Below are positions 15,634 to 19,580 of a stretch of 19,580 nt of DNA, in pieces. The stretch is from CAZRKC01 sp964600665. GTDB lineage: Bacteria > Bacillota > SLNR01. The stretch covers positions 1-19,580 of the forward strand of contig CAZRKC010000040.1 in NCBI GenBank assembly GCA_964600665.1, given 5' to 3'. A program made the position numbers and the translations under genes. Under the pieces are notes generated by a model that saw only the letters and a list, made by a program, of their open reading frames with translations, did no database searches and was not told the DNA's origin. Position 1 is the stretch's first letter. Every line of letters starts with the position of its first letter.

Positions 15634-16029
15634 TCATGACAGATTACTATTGGGTCGGAATCGCAAACTGGACCAATCTTCGTCAATAGCTATCTGGCGG
15701 ACGGGTCTCCACCCCTTTTGTGTAAATGGATTCCATCCACGGTCTCTCGATACATCACTATGATACAATTTTGAAGATAACTTTGGATATGCAAGCCAGA
15801 GCAATGCCTTGGGGCTGATTACGGGTAACAATACTTCGGCCCAATGGTGAATCTCATCTTGTGAGAATACAAATATCAGAAACAAGCCCTCAGATTCAAC
15901 CCCGTCCCATTGATCCGCGATAACCCCCGCAAAGCCCTTCTCCTCAATATTTAGGGACAGTGAAGCAGGTTTATTCAGCAAAAAAACATGATGTTGCCCT
16001 TTATAATTCAGTTTTTTCATGAGATCCAT
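15634..16029 (-). CDS. Small DUF3052-like protein, unknown function
   Basis: The 131-residue protein resembles small uncharacterised DUF3052-like proteins: an opening KKLNYKGQHHVFLLNKP, a central FVFSQDEIHHWAEVLLP, the LLWLAYPKLSSKLY strand, then DVSRDRGWNPF and the closing IAIDEDWSSLRFRP. No catalytic motif or membrane segment is visible, so it is probably cytosolic. The ATG at 16029 is chosen because GGGGG lies 7 nt upstream; an upstream TTG (16062) and ATG (16035) have worse spacing. It is the first gene of the ABC operon, which suggests a linked role, although the family is not known as an ABC partner. Confidence 0.75.
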   Translation of the reverse strand: MDLMKKLNYKGQHHVFLLNKPASLSLNIEEKGFAGVIADQWDGVESEGLFLIFVFSQDEIHHWAEVLLPVISPKALLWLAYPKLSSKLYHSDVSRDRGWNPFTQKGWRPVRQIAIDEDWSSLRFRPNSNLS

Positions 16030-16060
16030 ATGCATTCCCCCATTTTCCCATCCGCCCTCC

Positions 16061-16090
16061 AAGCTAACAAATTATTGACCCGCTGTCAAT
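16061..16090 (-). promoter_or_regulatory. Candidate promoter and operator of the ABC/E2-like operon
   Basis: On the minus strand a consensus TTGACA (16089-16084) lies 17 bp before a poor -10 (TAGCTT, 16066-16061). A perfect inverted repeat ATTGAC-N5-GTCAAT (16074-16079 and 16085-16090) covers the -35 box, which fits repressor binding. The -10 box is weak, so the promoter is less sure than the palindrome. Confidence 0.5.
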
Positions 16091-16110
16091 CACAGAATCT
16101 TCGTAATCAA

Positions 16111-16135
16111 ATAAAAATGCAGCCATAGGCTGCAT
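16111..16135 (-). terminator. Terminator after mutY
   Basis: On the minus strand ATGCAGCC and GGCTGCAT form a perfect 8-bp stem (16135-16128 with 16124-16117), 3-nt loop, followed by TTTTTATTT. It begins 14 bp after the mutY stop and separates the permease/mutY operon from the ABC operon. Confidence 0.9.
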
Positions 16136-16149
16136 GATTGTCATGTATG

Positions 16150-17220
16150 CTATTGAACACCGTGCGTTTGGATCCATTGGGTAAAGGGTCTATATGCAAC
16201 CGGTATCGCGAATCGCACAAGGTCTGCCTCCTTAACCCATTGATAAGCCCTTGACTCCGGAGCTTGATTAAGATTGGCAAAATATCCACTCATCTTCCAT
16301 TCTAGATGGGAGAAAGCATGCCGATTGGACGGTAGCGGTCGTAGATGAGCAATTCGAAATCCTTTCGCCGTTAAAAATGCTTCTGCTTGATTAGGATCAA
16401 GATTTCCATCAACAGCCAAATATTCCCACATCCCTTTTAAAAGCGATTCCTTTCTCTGCTGCATGCAGAAACGCCCAAACTCATCTTTCAGTATGAAAAC
16501 CGTACGCTGAATCACAGGAACCACTTTGGTTGGCTTTCTGACGGGATAACTCGGATACGTTCCCTGATCCCATGCAGCACATCGTTCCCGTAATGGACAT
16601 GCCTTGCATTCCGGGTTGTGAGGTCTGCAAACGGTCGCCCCTAATTCCATTAAGGCTTGATTGAAATCCCCTGGTAAATCCCTGGGAATCATCTCCATGA
16701 CCCAGGAGCGGGTTTTCTTTTTTAACGATAGTGAACCCACTGAATCCTCAAGGAGATTGATGCGTGCGCAAACCCGCATCACATTTCCATCCACAGCCGG
16801 ATATGGTTTCTGAAACGCTGTGCTCATGATTGCACCAGCCATATACTCCCCGACTCCGGGCAGTCGAATCCATCCCTCATAGGTATCCGGCATCCGACCC
16901 GATTCGGTGACGAGCTGAGCCGCCCGATATAGATTTTCGGCTCTTCGATAATAACCTAAACCAGTCCACATTCTTAGAATTTCCTCTAATGATGCATTCG
17001 CTAAGCTAAACACATCCGGATACCCAGCGATAAAACGTTGGTAATATGGTAGCATGGTCATGATCTGTGTTTGCTGTGCCATGACTTCCGCTACCCAGAT
17101 GTGATATGGGTCAGGTTGATCCCGCCACGGGAGGGATCGTTTAGTCGTAGCGTACCAATCCAACAACATTTGAGCTATTGTGAACGAGTTTTCATGTTCT
17201 GTGACCACATTACTCTCCAT
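16150..17220 (-). CDS. mutY: A/G-specific adenine glycosylase MutY
   Basis: The 356-residue protein removes adenine mispaired with 8-oxoguanine in base-excision repair. The N-terminal HhH-GPD domain has Glu45 in WVAEVMAQQTQ, GLGYYRRAENLYRAA at 87-101, the hairpin LPGVGEYMAGAI at 120-131 and catalytic Asp144 in VDGNVMRV. The [4Fe-4S] cluster cysteines are at 198, 205, 208 and 214 with the standard C-X6-C-X2-C-X5-C spacing. The C-terminal NUDIX-like 8-oxoG recognition domain (about 230-356) includes HAFSHLEWKM. Length is normal. The ATG at 17220 lies 2 bp after the upstream stop and lacks a good ribosome binding site. A GTG at 17208 has GGAGAG in front and is an alternative start. It appears to be the last gene of the permease operon. 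Confidence 0.95.
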   Translation of the reverse strand: MESNVVTEHENSFTIAQMLLDWYATTKRSLPWRDQPDPYHIWVAEVMAQQTQIMTMLPYYQRFIAGYPDVFSLANASLEEILRMWTGLGYYRRAENLYRAAQLVTESGRMPDTYEGWIRLPGVGEYMAGAIMSTAFQKPYPAVDGNVMRVCARINLLEDSVGSLSLKKKTRSWVMEMIPRDLPGDFNQALMELGATVCRPHNPECKACPLRERCAAWDQGTYPSYPVRKPTKVVPVIQRTVFILKDEFGRFCMQQRKESLLKGMWEYLAVDGNLDPNQAEAFLTAKGFRIAHLRPLPSNRHAFSHLEWKMSGYFANLNQAPESRAYQWVKEADLVRFAIPVAYRPFTQWIQTHGVQ

Positions 17221-17222
17221 TC

Positions 17223-17759
17223 TCAGGTACTGATTTTTCTGGCATTCTCATAAATTTCTCGACGTTGATCCTCATGCGTCAGTTTCTCCAGAATATACGC
17301 GATGATGATGATCCCCGGGATATTGACCAATAGCCGTGTAATCGCAAATAGAGAACCCAGTGAAGCCATTTCGAACAAAAACATCGGAATTTTAGTTGTG
17401 GACCAAGCACCGATGAAGATCAGGATATTCGTAAAACGAACTCCCTTTTTCATCAGCACAGCAGCGACAGGAAATGCTGCATATAGTGGCCCTGCAGCAG
17501 CGGACCCAATAATGAACGCCAAGATGATTCCCTTAACCCCCGAGCCTTCACCCATGAGGCGGATGATCGTTTCCCTTGGAACCCAAACATCCAGTAATCC
17601 TAGTAAAATAAATACCGGCGGCAGAATCATCATCATCTCTCTCAAGGATAAGGCGGTAATATTGACGGCTGATTTACCGAAATCAGGCCGGACCACAACA
17701 GCGATAATGGTAATCGCAAGCAAGATCAGGAAATTGCGATATCGTTTTAGAAATGTCAT
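17223..17759 (-). CDS. Half-size permease (DUF318/ArsP_1-like), second of a pair
   Basis: The 178-residue membrane protein has about five hydrophobic segments and equals one half of a DUF318/ArsP-type permease. The repeat signature is GSAAAGPLYAAFPVAAVLMKKG followed by TKIPMFLFEMASLG. The CSC motif seen in the full-length permease upstream is absent. The start is the ATG at 17759, whose ATGA overlaps the stop of the preceding half permease; an in-frame ATG at 17777 would overlap that gene by 22 bp. Coupled translation suggests that the two halves assemble as a heterodimer. Half-size members of this family are known in archaea and Firmicutes, usually in pairs, with unknown substrate. Confidence 0.8.
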   Translation of the reverse strand: MTFLKRYRNFLILLAITIIAVVVRPDFGKSAVNITALSLREMMMILPPVFILLGLLDVWVPRETIIRLMGEGSGVKGIILAFIIGSAAAGPLYAAFPVAAVLMKKGVRFTNILIFIGAWSTTKIPMFLFEMASLGSLFAITRLLVNIPGIIIIAYILEKLTHEDQRREIYENARKIST

Positions 17760-18241
17760 CCCTGCATCACAACCCATCCGACGACCAGCGCAACCACCAG
17801 GGAGAAGATGAACGCCAAACCATTCCGAAGATAAGTCATGCGCTTACCAAAGTACTTCATTTCCACAGGCATTGTGACAACGCCGACCATCATGAGCGAG
17901 GAAATGAAAGCTGCAATCTGCATGAATCCCGCTCCACTCCGAAGTAGCATCGCCGCTGTAGGAAATGCGATGAAACCAGGAATCAATGTAATAGCCCCGA
18001 CGACGGATGCGATCAGCACCCCACCCCAACCTGAATCAGTGCCGATAATTTGGTTGATCAACTCTGGTCTCAGAGCCGCTAACATGAGTCCCACAAATAA
18101 AATGACACTCAGGAATTCCGGCAAGATATTCTCAAAAGATTTCCATGATTTTTTCAAAGACATGAATGTTTTTTTCCGATCACTCATATATGACCAACCC
18201 AAACATGCAATCGTAATTCCGTATAACCATAAATTACCCAT
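17756..18241 (-). CDS. Half-size permease (DUF318/ArsP_1-like), first of a pair
   Basis: The 161-residue membrane protein has a lone N-terminal helix (LWLYGITIACLGWSYM), a basic cytosolic segment (SDRKKTFMSLKKSWKSF) and about four further helices. Its signature VGAITLIPGFIAFPTAAMLL followed by TMPVEMKYFG matches the half in the next gene (IPGFIAFPTAA versus GPLYAAFPVAA), so the two are diverged halves of one fold. The CSC motif is missing here also. The ATG has AGGAGG 6 nt upstream. It starts 49 bp after the full-length permease, in the same operon. The substrate is unknown. Confidence 0.8.
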   Translation of the reverse strand: MGNLWLYGITIACLGWSYMSDRKKTFMSLKKSWKSFENILPEFLSVILFVGLMLAALRPELINQIIGTDSGWGGVLIASVVGAITLIPGFIAFPTAAMLLRSGAGFMQIAAFISSLMMVGVVTMPVEMKYFGKRMTYLRNGLAFIFSLVVALVVGWVVMQG

Positions 18242-18290
18242 TTCCAGCCTCCTTAATCATTAACACATATGGATCATCACCGCTGGTTTA

Positions 18291-19460
18291 TCATACCATC
18301 AAACCAAACATCACACCACTAATCGTAGCCATCAGAACCACCAGCAACACGTATGTGATCGTCTTTTTAGGCCCAATCACACTATTGATGACCAACATAC
18401 TTGGTAGGCTTAATGCAGGCCCCGCCAGAAGAAGGGCTAATGCAGGCCCCTGGCCCATCCCAGCGCCTAAAAGCGTTTGCAGGATAGGGATTTCTGTCAG
18501 GGTTGCAAAGTACATAAACGCACCGATTACTGAGGCGACAAGGTTGGCCCTGATCGAATTTCCCCCTACGATCTGATTGACGTATGCTGACGGGATAATA
18601 CCTGCATCCAATCCCGGTCTTCCCATTAAGAAACCCGCGACTAGCACTCCAGCAAAAAGCAAAGGTAGAATCTGTTGAGCGAAAATCCAAGTGGACTCCA
18701 TCCAACCTGGAATTTCGTCCTTTTTAAACCACCGAGCCAGAATGATCAAGAGGATCCCCATCAATAGACCTGTAATGAGCCATTTGTATGTAAACACAAC
18801 ATAGAAAAATCCGCTGCTCATCGGTGGCCGACTCCAGGCTGCAAATACCAAAATGAGAATCAAATTGATTAAATAAATCACATTTTGCATTAAGCTGCGC
18901 CCACCGTGGTCATCTTCATCTTGAATATTAATCTTATTCAATCGGCTCTCATCATCTTTCCGGAATATTGCAGCCATTGTCAAGCCAATAATTATGGAAA
19001 ATAAGATTGCGCCGACTGCTCTGGCGACTCCAATCTGCCATCCCAAGACACGCGCTGTCATAATAATGGCCAGAACATTGATGGCTGGTCCTGCGTAAAG
19101 AAAAGCAGTTGCCGGACCAATTCCGGCTCCCCGAAGATAGAGACCAGCAAATAGTGGCAGCACCGTACATGAGCATACCGCTAATACGGCTCCAGAAACT
19201 GATGCAACTGCATATGACAGCCATTTTTTTGCATTGGCACCAAAATACTTAATAACCGCGTTCTGAGAAATGAAGTTAGAGATTGCACCAGCAATAAATA
19301 AAGCTGGAATCAAACAGGTTAACACATGTAGTCGCGCATAATCCTGAAGCATATAGAGCGCTTCCACCACTGCACCCGTAAAGCGTTGACTTTCCAATGG
19401 CATATAATATGCAATCATGAATACACCAGCCATCAGTGACAACTTCTGCCATGTTTTCAA
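18291..19460 (-). CDS. Full-length permease of the DUF318/ArsP_1 (YraQ-like) family
   Basis: The 389-residue membrane protein has about ten hydrophobic segments in two repeats. The first repeat holds AVCSCTVLPLFAGLYLRGAG (Cys96 and Cys98) and FLYAGPAINVLAI; the second holds FMYFATLTEIPILQTLLGAG and LLLAGPALSLPSML. A charged cytosolic loop (about 166-190, KDDESRLNKINIQDEDDHGGR) joins the halves. Related ArsP proteins export trivalent organoarsenicals using cysteines; others in the family have no known substrate. The start is TTG at 19460, with GAGGTGG 5 nt upstream and no better ATG nearby. A consensus promoter precedes it. No arsenic regulator or reductase is visible beside it, so the arsenic link is inference from the family only. 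Confidence 0.87.
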   Translation of the reverse strand: MKTWQKLSLMAGVFMIAYYMPLESQRFTGAVVEALYMLQDYARLHVLTCLIPALFIAGAISNFISQNAVIKYFGANAKKWLSYAVASVSGAVLAVCSCTVLPLFAGLYLRGAGIGPATAFLYAGPAINVLAIIMTARVLGWQIGVARAVGAILFSIIIGLTMAAIFRKDDESRLNKINIQDEDDHGGRSLMQNVIYLINLILILVFAAWSRPPMSSGFFYVVFTYKWLITGLLMGILLIILARWFKKDEIPGWMESTWIFAQQILPLLFAGVLVAGFLMGRPGLDAGIIPSAYVNQIVGGNSIRANLVASVIGAFMYFATLTEIPILQTLLGAGMGQGPALALLLAGPALSLPSMLVINSVIGPKKTITYVLLVVLMATISGVMFGLMV

Positions 19461-19476
19461 TTAAACCACCTCTTGT

Positions 19477-19492
19477 ATAAGTATATTCTTAT
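19477..19492 (-). promoter_or_regulatory. AT-rich imperfect dyad near the permease transcription start
   Basis: ATAAG-N6-CTTAT lies 4-19 bp downstream of the -10 box, where a repressor such as an ArsR-type protein could bind. Arms are only 5 bp and the region is AT-rich, so chance is possible. Confidence 0.35.
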
Positions 19493-19495
19493 TTA

Positions 19496-19524
19496 ATTAT
19501 ATTCTTCATATTTTCATCTGTCAA
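19496..19524 (-). promoter_or_regulatory. Consensus sigma-70/SigA promoter of the permease-mutY operon
   Basis: On the minus strand TTGACA (19524-19519) and TATAAT (19501-19496) are both perfect and separated by exactly 17 bp. The -10 lies 35 bp before the TTG start. The -35 box begins two bases after the 3' end of the group II intron. Confidence 0.88.
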
Positions 19525-19526
19525 CA

Positions 19527-19580
19527 ATCGAGTAGGAGGTAGCTGATAAATTCAGCTACCGACCTCTCACACCACCGTGC
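19527..19580 (-). mobile_element. 3' end of a group II intron (end of domain V region, and domain VI)
   Basis: Read on the minus strand, the last 54 bases show a textbook domain VI. A 9-bp hairpin GGTAGCTGA/TCAGCTACC (19560-19552 with 19546-19538) stands on six basal pairs, GAGAGG with CCT and CTC, interrupted by one unpaired A at 19533. That A lies 7 nt from the end, where group II introns have the branch point. The element ends in GAT (AY), and the preceding CGGTGGTGTGAGAGG is what I recall from Firmicutes introns that carry LtrA-type reverse transcriptases. The rest of the intron, including any reverse transcriptase, is beyond the window. It points the same way as the permease operon. Confidence 0.82.

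Overview
The window looks like a piece of a Bacillota (Firmicutes) chromosome. Genes are closely packed, ribosome binding sites are strong GGAGG types, and GTG and TTG starts are common. The proteins are typical of the phylum: a copper amine oxidase N-domain fused to an M14 peptidase, a MerR-TipAS regulator, a DrrAB-like ABC pair and a stand-alone E2-like acyltransferase. By eye the G+C content is in the mid to high 40s. I cannot name a genus. The right edge falls inside the 3' end of a group II intron, a multi-copy element that often breaks assemblies, so this may be a whole contig.

Region 1 (35-7747, all minus strand). Read in transcription order it holds a lipoprotein with its own terminator, a secreted M14 zinc carboxypeptidase with an acidic linker and a C-terminal copper-amine-oxidase-like domain, an isochorismatase-family hydrolase, SfsA nuclease, a long TspO/MBR-like membrane protein, a GyrI-like ligand-binding protein, a ZupT-type ZIP metal transporter, an AlbA_2/HATPase-type regulator and a 63-residue membrane peptide. 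Several junctions overlap or lie within 20 bp, so the run from the isochorismatase onward is probably one transcript. Its products share no obvious pathway.

Region 2 (8102-12872). A monocistronic HerA/FtsK-like ATPase (805 aa) with a coiled-coil C-terminus converges on a MerR-TipAS regulator across a perfect 15-bp terminator stem. The regulator has a textbook MerR-type promoter with a 19-bp spacer and a palindrome in it. A processive family 2 glycosyltransferase is divergent from the regulator. It probably starts at a TTG codon, and its leader carries a 13-bp tandem repeat.

Region 3 (12919-16090, minus). A four-gene operon encodes a small DUF3052-like protein, a DrrA-like ABC ATPase, its ABC-2 permease, and an E2-like acyltransferase that lacks the lipoyl domain and has Glu in place of the catalytic His. 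A perfect 6-bp inverted repeat overlaps the candidate -35 box.

Region 4 (16111-19580, minus). A consensus promoter (TTGACA-17-TATAAT) drives a full-length DUF318/ArsP-type permease with a CSC motif, two half-size permeases without that motif that overlap by ATGA, and mutY, closed by a strong terminator. The promoter starts two bases after the 3' end of a group II intron recognised by its domain VI.

The most interesting points are the 1 + ½ + ½ permease set coupled to mutY, the orphan HerA-like ATPase, the ABC operon with a catalytically altered E2-like enzyme, and the intron/promoter junction. I see no CRISPR array, tRNA, rRNA or insertion sequence. I did not find a clearly new, self-contained defence or biosynthetic system.
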